A stretch of 64,000 bases of DNA from Streptomyces acidiscabies (GTDB taxonomy: Bacteria > Actinomycetota > Actinomycetes > Streptomycetales > Streptomycetaceae), in contig NZ_JAGJBY010000002.1 in NCBI RefSeq assembly GCF_020010905.1, positions 2,046,001-2,110,000 on the forward strand, read 5' to 3'. Both the position numbers and the translations under genes were made by a program. The notes under the pieces are model-generated. The model saw nothing but the letters and a program-made list of their open reading frames with translations, did not search any database and was not told the DNA's origin. Numbering within the stretch: the stretch's first letter is position 1; every line of letters begins with the position of its first letter. This document shows positions 32,514 through 42,272 of the stretch, piece by piece.

Positions 32514-34074
32514 GGATCCAGTAGCCGGCGATGTCGTGGGCAGGTTCGGTCACGAAGGTGACGGCACCGCCGATGAGCCGGGTGCTCTCGGGCTGGGCGG
32601 AGTCGAAGGCGGGCCAGCCGGGCTCGCCCGTTGCCAGGAACTGGCTCCAGGCGGTGGTGAGTTCCTCGCTGATCGCTTGATTGCCCGGGGTGTCGATGTC
32701 CAGCGCTGTCAGTTTGTCGCCCAGGTAGATCAGCTCCGCCCCGTGGAAGGCGCTGCTGCCCGGACCGAACGGCTCGGCGGAGATCAGGTATGTGTGGACG
32801 CGACCGCCCGCCGCGGTCTGGGCCCGTGCCAGACGGGCCGACGGCACGCGGTAGATCGCGTCGCTGAGGAAGCGGGTGCGCAGCTCCAGGAGTTCGTCCG
32901 TGGGCCCGCCGAGGTGGTCGGTGGCCGGTAGACCGCGCGCACGGTAGGCGTCCAACAGTCCGTGGGGGTCGTCGAGTTCTGCCCGGCGCATCTCGGCGAT
33001 GAGGGCTGCCTCGTCGGTGGGGCGGAACGAGTCGGCGCCGAAGGAGGCGTACATGCGTGCCTCGTCGTCGTTGGCGCCGATGAGCAGCGGAATGTTCTTC
33101 GCCGCCCCTGCCAGGACCGCCTGGTGTGGGTGGTCCGGAAGTACCCGGCCGTCGTGGACGATGCCCCAACCGTGTCCGTCCGGAAGGTGGCGCAGGCCGA
33201 TGTCCGAGGGGATGACGGCGCTCTGCGCGTCGAGGATCCGATCGAGTGGGACGTCGGTCAGACCTTCGAAGTCCCTGACGCCGACGGCGGCGAGCAGATC
33301 CCGGGTCACCGCAGATGCGGCCTCGCGGCGGTAGACGCGACCAGTGCTGCCACTGTGCAAAATCGCCTTGTGGAAGCTGCCCGCAGCGGCGGGAAGGCTG
33401 AGCAGGGCGCCGATGCTGAATGCCCCGGCCGAGTTCCCGGCGACCGTGACGTTGTCGGGATCACCGCCGAAGGCGGCGATATTGTCCCGGACCCAGCGGA
33501 GTCCGGCCGCCTGGTCCTGGAGCCCGAGGTTGGCGCTGTCGGCGAACCGCTCACTGCCCGGCCCTGTGGGAAACAGCCATCCCAGCGCCCCTACCCGGTA
33601 GTTGACGGCTACGACCACGGCGCCGGTCAGCCGGGACAGCGCAGCGCCGTCGAAGGCCGGGGGTGACGCGGAGCCGGTCTCGAAGCCGCCGCCGTAGATC
33701 CAGACGAGTACGGGGCGTCGGCTGACCAGCTCGGGAGTCCACAGGTTCAGGTAGAGGCAGTCCTCGGCTGACGGGCCGGTGTGCGCGCCGAGCGCCATGG
33801 CGATGGCGAGCGCACGCGGATCGAGCGCGGCGAGGCTTCCTTGAGTGGAGGGATCCATCAGGGGACTTCGCTGTGCCGGGGCCGCGGGGAAGGCGATGCT
33901 GTCGCGGACGCCAGTCCAGGCGGCGACGGGCGCGGGCGGACGCAGTCGCCGTGGGCCGATGGGCGCAGCGGCGAAGGGGATACCGGCGAAGATTCCGCCT
34001 GTATCGCCCCATCGAGTTCCTCGCACTGACCCGTGGCTCGTGCGGACCATCGGGAACAGAGCGGACTCACTCAT
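32503..34074 (-). CDS. Type B carboxylesterase
   Basis: 523 residues of the carboxylesterase/cholinesterase family: EDCLYLNLWTP, the oxyanion hole IYGGGFETGS, the nucleophile Ser215 in VAGNSAGAF, an acidic residue in LIGANDDEARM and the His in FHGAELIYLG. It probably removes ester decorations (acetyl, feruloyl or similar) from glycosides. No signal peptide is present. It forms a unit with the next hydrolase upstream (3-bp gap). Its 3' end is duplicated at 27248-27435. Confidence 0.9.
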   Translation of the reverse strand: MSESALFPMVRTSHGSVRGTRWGDTGGIFAGIPFAAAPIGPRRLRPPAPVAAWTGVRDSIAFPAAPAQRSPLMDPSTQGSLAALDPRALAIAMALGAHTGPSAEDCLYLNLWTPELVSRRPVLVWIYGGGFETGSASPPAFDGAALSRLTGAVVVAVNYRVGALGWLFPTGPGSERFADSANLGLQDQAAGLRWVRDNIAAFGGDPDNVTVAGNSAGAFSIGALLSLPAAAGSFHKAILHSGSTGRVYRREAASAVTRDLLAAVGVRDFEGLTDVPLDRILDAQSAVIPSDIGLRHLPDGHGWGIVHDGRVLPDHPHQAVLAGAAKNIPLLIGANDDEARMYASFGADSFRPTDEAALIAEMRRAELDDPHGLLDAYRARGLPATDHLGGPTDELLELRTRFLSDAIYRVPSARLARAQTAAGGRVHTYLISAEPFGPGSSAFHGAELIYLGDKLTALDIDTPGNQAISEELTTAWSQFLATGEPGWPAFDSAQPESTRLIGGAVTFVTEPAHDIAGYWIHDT

Positions 34075-34077
34075 GTG

Positions 34078-35055
34078 TCACACCTCCGCCTGTTCCTGGG
34101 AGGTCTCCATAAGGGCGAGGATCGCCGGGTCGTCCGTCAGGGCTGAACCGTCCACGCAGCGGCCCGCGTCCACGCGGCGGATGAACTCTGCGGTGCGGTC
34201 GAGGGCTTCGATCGCTTCGGGCAGCAGGGAGCCGAAGACGGGCCAGGCGTGGTGCATGTGCGGCCAGAGTTCCAGCACTGTCTCCACGCCGCAGACGGCG
34301 GCACGTGCGGCCAGGGCGATCGAGTCGTCACGCAGCAGCTCGGAGCCTGAGGCCAGGATCATCAGCGGGGGCAGACCGGTGAGGTCGGCGAGTGCGGGGC
34401 AGGCTTGCGGATCCTCGGGGCTGTGTCCGGCGAGGTAGTCGGCGGCCATCTGCGGGCCGAGCCAGGGGGTGATCATGGCATCGGTGGCGGCGTTCGCGGC
34501 CCAACTCCCTGATGCCAGGTTTTCCACGCGCAGGTCGAACACGCCGGACCAGAGCACTCCGGCCATGGGTGCACCGTCGCCTGCGTCGCGGCGGCGCAGC
34601 GAAAGCGAGGCGGCAAGACCAGCTCCCGCCGACTCGCCGACCACGACGATCCGGGCCGCCGGATAGGTGGCCCGGACGGCTTCGTAGGCGTGTTCGCAGT
34701 CGTCGAGCCCGGCCGGGAACGGGTGTTCAGGTGCGAGTCGGTACTCGGGCACGACGGTTCGGGTGTTCAGCCGCAACGCCAGGAGCCCGGCAGCGGCCCG
34801 CGCCTGCGCAGCGGTGCCCGTGCGGAAGCCGCCGCCGTGGATGTGGAGGATGACCAGGTCCTCGCGCGGCTCTGGCGGGCTGAAAAGCAGCGCGCCCGTC
34901 AGGCCGGGGAACGCGTCCTCGACCACACCGTCCGGTACCGGGATCGTCGCCGCGAAGCGGACGGCGTTCTCGCGCTCCTGGGCGAGCGTGGGTCGCGTGG
35001 CGGCCCGACCGGCTGTGACCAGTCCGGAAAGCCACTCGTGGGTCTTGCTGGGCAT
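34078..35055 (-). CDS. HSL-type alpha/beta hydrolase (esterase)
   Basis: 325 residues of the hormone-sensitive lipase group: HGGGF (oxyanion, residues 73-77), the nucleophile Ser142 in VVGESAGAG, a terminal acid region (LPPLMILASGSELLRDD) and the His in HMHHAWPVF. An intracellular esterase, likely acting on acylated glycosides or their aglycones. It lies between the rhamnosidase and carboxylesterase genes in one operon. Confidence 0.9.
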   Translation of the reverse strand: MPSKTHEWLSGLVTAGRAATRPTLAQERENAVRFAATIPVPDGVVEDAFPGLTGALLFSPPEPREDLVILHIHGGGFRTGTAAQARAAAGLLALRLNTRTVVPEYRLAPEHPFPAGLDDCEHAYEAVRATYPAARIVVVGESAGAGLAASLSLRRRDAGDGAPMAGVLWSGVFDLRVENLASGSWAANAATDAMITPWLGPQMAADYLAGHSPEDPQACPALADLTGLPPLMILASGSELLRDDSIALAARAAVCGVETVLELWPHMHHAWPVFGSLLPEAIEALDRTAEFIRRVDAGRCVDGSALTDDPAILALMETSQEQAEV

Positions 35056-35138
35056 GGGGCCCCCAAGTCATCGGAGAGAGGGGAGTGCAGGGGAGCGGAA
35101 AGCGACCCCTGCCTGCAAGCGATCTGCCCGCTGATTCA

Positions 35139-37970
35139 TCAGTTCTCGCTCGCTCCAGCGGCGTTGAAAGCGGCGTACTGCTCCTCAAGATCGAGGAGGA
35201 ACTCGGGGCCGCCCGGCACCATGGCGGCCGCGTCGCGGATCGTCGTCTCGCCGGACTCGGTGTCGGACTGATCGATGTACGCCGCAGCCTCGGGGAAAAA
35301 GCGGATCAGGGTGTCCGTGAAGATCTTCATGGCCCCCGGACGGTCCATCAGCTCGCCGAGCGTGGTGTCCAGGGTGATGGGGCCGCTGGGCCGATCTGGT
35401 GCCGGCAGGTGGACGGTCCAGGTGTGATGACCAGCGGTGACGTCGAACGGCGCGCCTGCCGGGCCCGGCAGGTCCACCTGTGCGGTGGCGTTGGGCGGGA
35501 CGAGCGCGGTGACGTGGAGCTCCTCGCCGTCCAGACGCCAGGCGATCTCCGCGCGGCCGTACGGGGTGAGCAGCGCCGCCTGCGCGCGGTCCAGCCCGCC
35601 GCCGGGGCGCGGGGCCAGGCGCAGTTTCCGGTAGCCGGGCTCGGCGGGGGCCAGGCCGGCGACGGTGCGGTGCAGCCAGTCGGCGACGGCGCCGAGCGCG
35701 TAGTGGTTGAACGAGGTCATGCCGCTGGGGTTGACCTTGCCGTCGGGCAGCAGACTGTCCCACCGCTCCCAGATGGTGGTCGCACCCTGAGTGACGGGAT
35801 GGAGCCAGGACGGCTGCTCGGTCTGCAGCAGCAGCCGGTAGGCCGCGTCCAGGTGACCGGTCTCGGCGAGGGCGTCGCAGATCAGCGGCGTGCCGACGAA
35901 ACCGGTGCCGATCTTGTAGCCGCCGGCGCGGACCAGGCCGGCCAGCCGCTTGCCGGCGTGCGCGCGCTGCGCCTGGTCGGGCAGCAGCGCGAACTCGAGC
36001 GCCAGCGCATAGGCGGTCGGAGCGTCCGACATCATCCGACCCGCGCCGGTGACGTACTCGGAGGCGAACGCCTGCCGGACCTCGGCGGCGAGAGCGCCGT
36101 AGCGGACGGCGTCCGCCTCGCGGCCGAGCAATCGCGCCGCCTGGGCGACGATCTCGGCGGAGCGGGCGAAGTAGGCGGTGGCGACGATCTCGCCGGGAGT
36201 ACGCGCCTGATCCGGGCGCCCCGGCGGGGCGTTCGGGTCCAGCCAGTCGCCGAACTGGAAGCCGCTGTCCCACAGGCGCGACTCCCCGGCCAGCGAGGCG
36301 ACGTGGTCGACCCAGCCGCGCATGCTCTCGAACTGGGCCGCGAGCACGCCGAGGTCGCCGTAGGCATGGTGGAGGACCCAGGGCACGATGGTGGCGGCGT
36401 CGCCCCATGCGGCGGTCGGGGTGTCGGCGCCGTCGACACACTTCGGCACCACGAACGGGACCCCGCCGTTCTCACCCTGGTCGGCGGCGAGGTCGGCGAG
36501 CCAGGAGGTGAGGAAGCCGGCGCTGTCGTACAGGTAGGTGGCGGTGGGGGCGAAGACCTGGATGTCGCCGGTCCAGCCGAGGCGCTCGTCGCGCTGCGGG
36601 CAGTCGGTCGGGACGTCGAGGAAGTTGCCGCGCATGCCCCAGACCACGTTCTGGTGCAGCTGGTTGAGCAGCTCGTCGGAGCTTTCGAAGGTGCCGGTGC
36701 GTTCCAGATCGGAGTGGATCACCACGGCACGCAGGTCTTCGGGGTTCAGTTCGCCCGGCCAGCCGGTGATCTCGGCGTAGCGGAAGCCGTGGAAGGTGAA
36801 CCGCGGTTCGAAGGTCTCCGGACCGCCGCCGCGCAGGATGTAGCGGTCGGTGGCCTGCGCGGTGCGCAGCGGTGCGGTGGCGAGCTCGCCGTCCTCCAGT
36901 ACCTCGGCGTGGCGCAGGACGATCTCCTGCCCGGCCTCACCGGTCACCGTGAGCCGCAGGCGGCCGACGAGGTTCTGGCCGAAGTCGACGATCGTCATGC
37001 CCGAAGGTGAGGTCGTGACGGCGGTCGGTGCCAGCTCCTCGATCCGGCGGACCGGCGGGCCGACGGGGGCGACGAGCGTCGCCGGGTCGCGTTCCTCGAC
37101 GCGCACGCCCCGCCAGCCGGTGGGCTCGACGCGGGCGTCGTGGGTCTCGCCGTCGTAGAGGCTGCTGCGGCGGATCGGGCCCTGGGCGGCCTGCCAGCGG
37201 CCGTCCGCGTCGGTGGTCACGGTGTCGGTGCTGCCGTCGGTGTAGCGGATCTCCAGCTGGGCCAGCCAGGCCAGCCGGTCGCCGTAGACGGCGCGCTTGT
37301 CGCCGGTGAAGCCGAGGCGGCCGCGGTACCAGCCGTCCGCGAGAAGAGCGGTCAGGTTGTTCTCGCCGACCTGCAGGAGGGCTGTCACGTCATAGGTCTG
37401 GTAGCGCAGGCGCTTGCCGTACGTGGTCCAGCCGGGGGCGAGGACGTGGTCGCCGACCGGGGAGCCGTTCAGTTCCGCCTCGTAGACGCCGTGTGCGGTC
37501 GTATAGAGGCGGGCGGCTGCGACGCCGGGGCGGATCGTGAAGCCGCGGCGCAGGTGGGTGGCCGGCTGGTCCTGCTGCGCGTCCTCGTCCCAGTCGGCGC
37601 TCACGAAGCGGGCCTGCCAGTCGTCGGGGTGCAGCAGCCCGGTCTCGGCGAACGCAGGTTCGCTCCAGCCCGACCAGGCCCCGTCCGTGCCCCGGACACG
37701 CACCCGCACGCCCACGCGCTCTCGCGAACCGAGGGCGTCGAAAGGCCAGACGACCAGGACCGACGCGTCGCTATCGGCCTCGGCCGTGGCGACGACGTCG
37801 CCCTCTGCGGCCAGGCGCTGGATCTCGTAGGCCGCCTGCCGCCATCCGGGCAGTTCGGTCCGGGTGGTCCACGACAGGCGGGGGCGAGCTTCGCCGATGC
37901 CGAGCGGCTCGCGGTGGTGCTCGAACCGGATGCGCGCGACCGCAGGGGTGGGGAATAGGGCTTCAGGCAC
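35139..37970 (-). CDS. Alpha-L-rhamnosidase, GH78
   Basis: 943 residues starting with a GTG at 37970 behind AAGGAA. Domain order: N-terminal fibronectin-like Ig domain (about 10-110), carbohydrate-binding domain (130-300), concanavalin-like domain, (alpha/alpha)6 barrel (about 430-790) and C-terminal beta-sandwich. GH78 signatures are VPTDCPQRDERLGWTGD (general acid in the DERLGW region) and GATTIWERWDS (base Glu). It releases terminal rhamnose. About 65 extra residues at the end (LDTTLGELMDRPGAMKIFTD...) form an appended small helical domain also seen on other glycosidases. No signal peptide. First gene of the minus-strand operon, with a palindromic operator upstream. Confidence 0.93.
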   Translation of the reverse strand: MPEALFPTPAVARIRFEHHREPLGIGEARPRLSWTTRTELPGWRQAAYEIQRLAAEGDVVATAEADSDASVLVVWPFDALGSRERVGVRVRVRGTDGAWSGWSEPAFAETGLLHPDDWQARFVSADWDEDAQQDQPATHLRRGFTIRPGVAAARLYTTAHGVYEAELNGSPVGDHVLAPGWTTYGKRLRYQTYDVTALLQVGENNLTALLADGWYRGRLGFTGDKRAVYGDRLAWLAQLEIRYTDGSTDTVTTDADGRWQAAQGPIRRSSLYDGETHDARVEPTGWRGVRVEERDPATLVAPVGPPVRRIEELAPTAVTTSPSGMTIVDFGQNLVGRLRLTVTGEAGQEIVLRHAEVLEDGELATAPLRTAQATDRYILRGGGPETFEPRFTFHGFRYAEITGWPGELNPEDLRAVVIHSDLERTGTFESSDELLNQLHQNVVWGMRGNFLDVPTDCPQRDERLGWTGDIQVFAPTATYLYDSAGFLTSWLADLAADQGENGGVPFVVPKCVDGADTPTAAWGDAATIVPWVLHHAYGDLGVLAAQFESMRGWVDHVASLAGESRLWDSGFQFGDWLDPNAPPGRPDQARTPGEIVATAYFARSAEIVAQAARLLGREADAVRYGALAAEVRQAFASEYVTGAGRMMSDAPTAYALALEFALLPDQAQRAHAGKRLAGLVRAGGYKIGTGFVGTPLICDALAETGHLDAAYRLLLQTEQPSWLHPVTQGATTIWERWDSLLPDGKVNPSGMTSFNHYALGAVADWLHRTVAGLAPAEPGYRKLRLAPRPGGGLDRAQAALLTPYGRAEIAWRLDGEELHVTALVPPNATAQVDLPGPAGAPFDVTAGHHTWTVHLPAPDRPSGPITLDTTLGELMDRPGAMKIFTDTLIRFFPEAAAYIDQSDTESGETTIRDAAAMVPGGPEFLLDLEEQYAAFNAAGASEN

Positions 37971-38041
37971 GGCGTCTGTTCCTTGCTGTCGGGGCTGTGC
38001 GCGGGCGTCGTACGCCTGTTGCGGCGATCACGATGACGACT

Positions 38042-38065
38042 GGGGAATGGAACGTTTCAATCCCC
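38042..38065. promoter_or_regulatory. LacI-type operator upstream of the GH78 operon
   Basis: A 24-bp near-palindrome: GGGGAATGGAAC at 38042-38053 and GTTTCAATCCCC at 38054-38065, with the central AACGTT common in LacI-family operators. It lies 72 bp before the GH78 start, in the divergent promoter shared with the MFS gene. It differs from the operator at 44581-44604, so a different regulator is implied. The rest of 37971-38291 holds only promoter sequence. Confidence 0.55.
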
Positions 38066-38291
38066 GGTGGTGGCTCTCGGCACACCGGTGAGATTCCTTG
38101 GCGGCAACCCTAGCGCCGAATCCCAAACAGAGCTAGGTTTCTGCTCCGTTAACCCAGCGCAACGCGCCATGACCGTCCCAGATTCCCGCCCCCTCCGGGA
38201 TTCAGGGGTGGGGCGTCGGCCGACTGAATGGGTTCAACGCCCTACTGTTGCTCCGTCGACCGGAGCCCATCCATCGAGAGGGCACACCGCC

Positions 38292-39746
38292 GTGACATCC
38301 TCACTCACCCCCGCCGCGCCTGCGGCCGAAGCCGAAGCCAGCAACCCCGTCCGCGGCGCGCGCTTCGCGCTCATCGCGCTCGCACTGCTGTGGCCCACCC
38401 AGCTGCTCACCCTCGTCGGCATGCTGACGGGCAACGCGCAGGCGTCCGTGGCCATCCACTTCCAGACCACCCACATCGCCTGGTTCATCCTGTCCACGGC
38501 GCTTGTCTCCACCCTGCTGACACCGTTCGTGATCAAGGCCGCCGACCTCTATGGCAAGCGCCAGGTGATGATCGCCATCACCCTGATCGGCTTGGTCGGC
38601 GACATCATCGCCGCCTCCGCGGGCAACTACTCCATGATGCTGATCGGCCGCAGCATCGCCGGCTTCTACGGGCCGATCGGCGCCCTCACCTACGCCACCA
38701 TCCGCGAGGTCCTCCCGCCGAAGCAGGCCGCCACGGCCAGCAGCATCGTCGGCAGTGGTGTCGCCTTCGTCGCCATCGGCGGCCCGTTCCTGACCGGCTG
38801 GGTCCTGGACGACTACGGCTTCCGCGGGGTCCTGTGGTCCATCGTCGCGGCCACCGCCATCGGCCTGCTGCTGATCCTTTTCGCCGTGCCGAAGACCCAC
38901 TACCGCGACCCCTCCGCCCGGATGGACTGGATCGGCGGCCTGCTGCTCGGCGGCGGACTGACCGCGCTCACCTACGGCATCGGCCAGGGGACGGACTGGG
39001 GCTGGACCTCCGCCGGCACGCTCGGCTGCGTCATCGGCGGCCTGGTTGCCGTCGCCCTGTTCGTGGTCTCCCAGAAGCGCATTGCCCAGCCCCTTGTCCA
39101 CCTGGCCATGCTGGGCCGTCGCAAAGTGTGGACCGTCATACTGGCCTCCGCTCTCACCGGCGGCGCACTCTTCGGCACCGGCATCATCGCCTCGCTGCTG
39201 GTGCTCTACCCGAAGATCCCGACCATCTCGGACGGCCTCGGCATGACCGCCACCCACGCGGCGGTGATCGGCCTGCCGGCGAGCTTCCTGATCCTCGCGC
39301 TCGGCTTCGGCACGGGGACGCTGCTGCGGAAGGTCGACGCGCGCCTCCCGCTGATCCTCGGCGGCCTGATCTCCACCGTGGGCTACCTGGCTCAGGCGGC
39401 CTACCACTACACCAACGCCGAGCTCATCTGGTGGGGCAACCTCTTCGCGATCGGCTTCGGCATGATCGTCGCGGTGATCCCGATCCTGATCATGCGGGCG
39501 GTCTCACCGGAGGAGCAGGCCATCGCCAGCGGCATTCAATGGATGTCGATCGGCGTCGTCACCACCCTGGTCACCACGCTCACGTACGTGATCCTGGCCC
39601 AGGACGGCAAGGTGCTCCAGGGCACCCAGTTCTACCTGGACCAGGGCTACAAGAACGCCTTCTACTTCGCCGCAGGCGTGGTGTTCCTCGGCACGCTCGC
39701 GGGCCTGCTGATCCCGAGCCTCAAGCCCGAAGCGGACACGGCCTGA
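38292..39746 (+). CDS. MFS transporter (DHA2-type)
   Basis: 484 residues with about 13-14 predicted membrane segments, starting with a GTG at 38292 behind GAGAGGG. Conserved loop sequence DLYGKRQVMIAITLIGLVGD corresponds to MFS motif A, and IGALTYATIREVLPPKQ follows. The second half begins after a cytoplasmic loop ending PSARMDWIGG. It is divergent from the glycosidase operon and could import glycosides, although DHA2 members are more often drug exporters. It is convergent with a TetR gene, which supports regulated export. Confidence 0.85.
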   Translation: MTSSLTPAAPAAEAEASNPVRGARFALIALALLWPTQLLTLVGMLTGNAQASVAIHFQTTHIAWFILSTALVSTLLTPFVIKAADLYGKRQVMIAITLIGLVGDIIAASAGNYSMMLIGRSIAGFYGPIGALTYATIREVLPPKQAATASSIVGSGVAFVAIGGPFLTGWVLDDYGFRGVLWSIVAATAIGLLLILFAVPKTHYRDPSARMDWIGGLLLGGGLTALTYGIGQGTDWGWTSAGTLGCVIGGLVAVALFVVSQKRIAQPLVHLAMLGRRKVWTVILASALTGGALFGTGIIASLLVLYPKIPTISDGLGMTATHAAVIGLPASFLILALGFGTGTLLRKVDARLPLILGGLISTVGYLAQAAYHYTNAELIWWGNLFAIGFGMIVAVIPILIMRAVSPEEQAIASGIQWMSIGVVTTLVTTLTYVILAQDGKVLQGTQFYLDQGYKNAFYFAAGVVFLGTLAGLLIPSLKPEADTA

Positions 39747-39780
39747 CCGCCAACGGGGGCGTGATGTCCCACGCCCGACA

Positions 39781-40374
39781 TCACGCCCCCGGCGGCCGGC
39801 AGAGGCGGTTGAAGGCGTCGATCGCGGCCACCATGTCGATGCCCTGGTCCAGCAGCCACTGCTGCTGCAGACCGTCGGACACGGCGACCAGAAGCTGCGC
39901 CAGCCGGTCTGCAGGGATATCGGTGCGCACGCTCCCGTCGGCCTGACCCTGGCGCAGCCCGTCCTCGACGGTCTCGCGCAGGCGGGTGTAACGGTCGGCG
40001 AAGAAACCGTGCGCAGGATGCTCCGGATCGGTCGCATCGGCCGACAGGTTCACGAACAGGCTGACCAGGCCCGGCGTGCGGGTGTTGTGCTCCGCAGTTC
40101 GGGCCATCGCATCACCCGAGCTGACTGCCGTGCTGGTGTGCTCCGCCGCGTCCGCGGTGTCGCGCTCGGCGAGGACTGCCGTCAGCAGCTCCTCCCGGGA
40201 TCCGAAGTAGTGCAGCACCCCGGCCTGCGACATGCCGACCCGGTCGGCGATCTCCCGCAGCGACGACCCCCGGTCCCCGTGCTCGGCGAACACCTCCAGC
40301 GCGGCGCGCATGATCTGCGCCCGGCGCTCAAGTCCCTTGCGGTACGGCCCTCTCGGCCTGCGTGCGGTGGTCAC
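39781..40374 (-). CDS. TetR-family regulator
   Basis: 197 residues with the HTH SSLREIADRVGMSQAGVLHYFGSREELL near residues 35-65 and a helical ligand domain. The GTG at 40374 is taken as start because the Arg-rich TetR N-terminus (TTARRPRGPYRKGLERRAQI) begins there. No strong ribosome site is visible, so the start is uncertain. It likely controls the adjacent MFS gene. Bases 40375-40619 upstream contain no gene. Confidence 0.85.
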   Translation of the reverse strand: MTTARRPRGPYRKGLERRAQIMRAALEVFAEHGDRGSSLREIADRVGMSQAGVLHYFGSREELLTAVLAERDTADAAEHTSTAVSSGDAMARTAEHNTRTPGLVSLFVNLSADATDPEHPAHGFFADRYTRLRETVEDGLRQGQADGSVRTDIPADRLAQLLVAVSDGLQQQWLLDQGIDMVAAIDAFNRLCRPPGA

Positions 40375-40619
40375 GGTCGGACCGTACCGCGCCTGGGGCT
40401 TTCCATGAAAACCGAATGGCGTTAGCCGTTTGCTGTCCGCCCTCAACTCCGAGAGCTCGCACTCGACGTTTCACGCCTGAGACGTTCTGCGACTATGCGG
40501 GTTCGCGCACTTCGGCGGCGTCCCAGGTTCTCCCAGCGCCCGACCCCAAGGTCGTGATCTGTTCCTGTTGCCACAACTCCTACTGGCGCTGTGGGCACAG
40601 GACCCTGAGAAGGTGCAGG

Positions 40620-42113
40620 TCAGGACACCGGTGTCGTGATCTCACGTTTGAGGATCTTGCCGCTCGGTCCCATCGGCAGGGCATCCGCCAGCCAAACGCG
40701 GCGCGGGTACTTGTAGGCGGCCACCCGCTCGCGGACGAACTCCTGGAGTTCCTCGACCGTCGCGTCAGCTCCCGGGCGCAGGACGACCGCTGCCGCCACC
40801 TCCTCGCCGAGGTGCTCGTCGGGCAGGCCGACGACGGCGGCGAGGGCGACGGCGGGGTGCTCATGCAGGACTTCCTCGATCTCTCGCGGGTAGACGTTGT
40901 AGCCGCCGCGGATGATGAGGTCCTTCTTGCGGTCGACGATGTACAGGTAGCCGTCCTCGTCCTGCCTGGCCAGGTCCCCCGTGCGCAGCCAGCCGTCAGG
41001 GACGGCAGCGGCGGTCTCCTCCGGGCGGTTCCAGTAGCCCTTCATCAGGTTCGGTCCGCGCACCGCCAGTTCCCCGACCTCGCCCGGCGCCACGTCCAAA
41101 CCGGTGTCGTCGAGCAGGCGCACCTCGACGTCTCGGACGGGGGTGCCGATGGATCCGGCCTTGCGCGGGCGGTCGGGGTGGTTGAAGGAGACGACCGGGC
41201 TGGTCTCGGACATGCCGAAGCCCTCCAGCACCATGCAGCCGAAGCGCCGTTCGAAGCTGTGCAGGATCTCCACCGGCAGGGACGCGCCGCCCGAGATGCA
41301 CATGCGCAGCGTGGACACGTCGGCCTCATCGGCGCCCGGGTGCTGAAGCAGCGCCGCGTACATGGTGGGCACGCCCTCGAAGATGGTGGCCCGGTCGCGG
41401 GCGACGGCGTCGAACACTGTCTGCGGATCGAAGCGGGGAACGAGGATGAGCGAGGCGCCGCTGAACACGGCGGTGTTCATCGCGCAGGTCTGCCCGAAGA
41501 TGTGGAACAGCGGCAGGCAGCCGACAATGACGTCCTCGGCGGTGAGCTGCTCCACGTCTACGGCGCTGACCTCGGTGTTGTGGCGCAGCCCGCCGTGGGT
41601 GAGCGCGGCGCCCTTGGGTCGTCCGGTGGTGCCGGAGGTGTAGAGCAGCACAGCGATGTCGTCGCCGGCCGCGGCGGCGACCTCGTACCGCGGCTCCTGC
41701 CGTGCGAGCAGTCCGGCGAAGGCCGTGGGCTCGACGGAACTGTGCCGCACACCGGCGGTGGCCGCTCCCTCGGCGCCCTGGCCGGGTGCCGCGTGCCACT
41801 CGAAGAGCAGCACGGCACCGGAGTCTCGCAGGTGGTAGTCGATCTCGCGGGACTTGAGCAGCGGGTTCATCGGCACCACGATCCCGCCGGCGCGCAGGAT
41901 GCCGTAGTACAGGACGACGAACTCGGGAACGTTCGGCAGCATCAGTGCGACGCGGTCGCCGAAGCGCAGGCCCTCAGCACGCAGCAGCGCGGCGGCCTGT
42001 GCGCTGAGGCGGTCCAGTTCGGCATAGGTGGTGGTCGCCGTGCCCAGCCGCAGCGCCGGGTTCTCGGGCTGCCGACGTGCCGTCTCCGCCAGGAATTCCG
42101 CCAGATTGGCCAT
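40620..42113 (-). CDS. Acyl-CoA synthetase (AMP-dependent, long-chain/FadD-like)
   Basis: 497 residues of the adenylate-forming family: the P-loop LLYTSGTTGRPKGAALTH, LPLFHIFGQ, FGMSETSPVVS, GWLRTGDLARQDEDGYLYIVDRKKDLIIRGGYNVYP and the C-terminal MGPSGKILKRE lysine. It activates a carboxylic acid to acyl-CoA, possibly the aromatic acid set free by the esterases. AAGGAGG just before the ATG at 42113 fixes the start. It is divergent from a PucR-type regulator that probably controls it. Confidence 0.9.
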   Translation of the reverse strand: MANLAEFLAETARRQPENPALRLGTATTTYAELDRLSAQAAALLRAEGLRFGDRVALMLPNVPEFVVLYYGILRAGGIVVPMNPLLKSREIDYHLRDSGAVLLFEWHAAPGQGAEGAATAGVRHSSVEPTAFAGLLARQEPRYEVAAAAGDDIAVLLYTSGTTGRPKGAALTHGGLRHNTEVSAVDVEQLTAEDVIVGCLPLFHIFGQTCAMNTAVFSGASLILVPRFDPQTVFDAVARDRATIFEGVPTMYAALLQHPGADEADVSTLRMCISGGASLPVEILHSFERRFGCMVLEGFGMSETSPVVSFNHPDRPRKAGSIGTPVRDVEVRLLDDTGLDVAPGEVGELAVRGPNLMKGYWNRPEETAAAVPDGWLRTGDLARQDEDGYLYIVDRKKDLIIRGGYNVYPREIEEVLHEHPAVALAAVVGLPDEHLGEEVAAAVVLRPGADATVEELQEFVRERVAAYKYPRRVWLADALPMGPSGKILKREITTPVS

Positions 42114-42272
42114 GATGCCTCCTTGCACGCATGCTCCGTGGCGCCGGCGAAGTTCGCCTCCGACGCTCACGGAATGGTGACGTTCGCGATGACGGCCGTC
42201 CATGGCGGCGCGGACATCCGGCCCCCGCCGGGATTGTTCCGGAGCACAAACAGGGCGTCGTACGCTGCGAGG

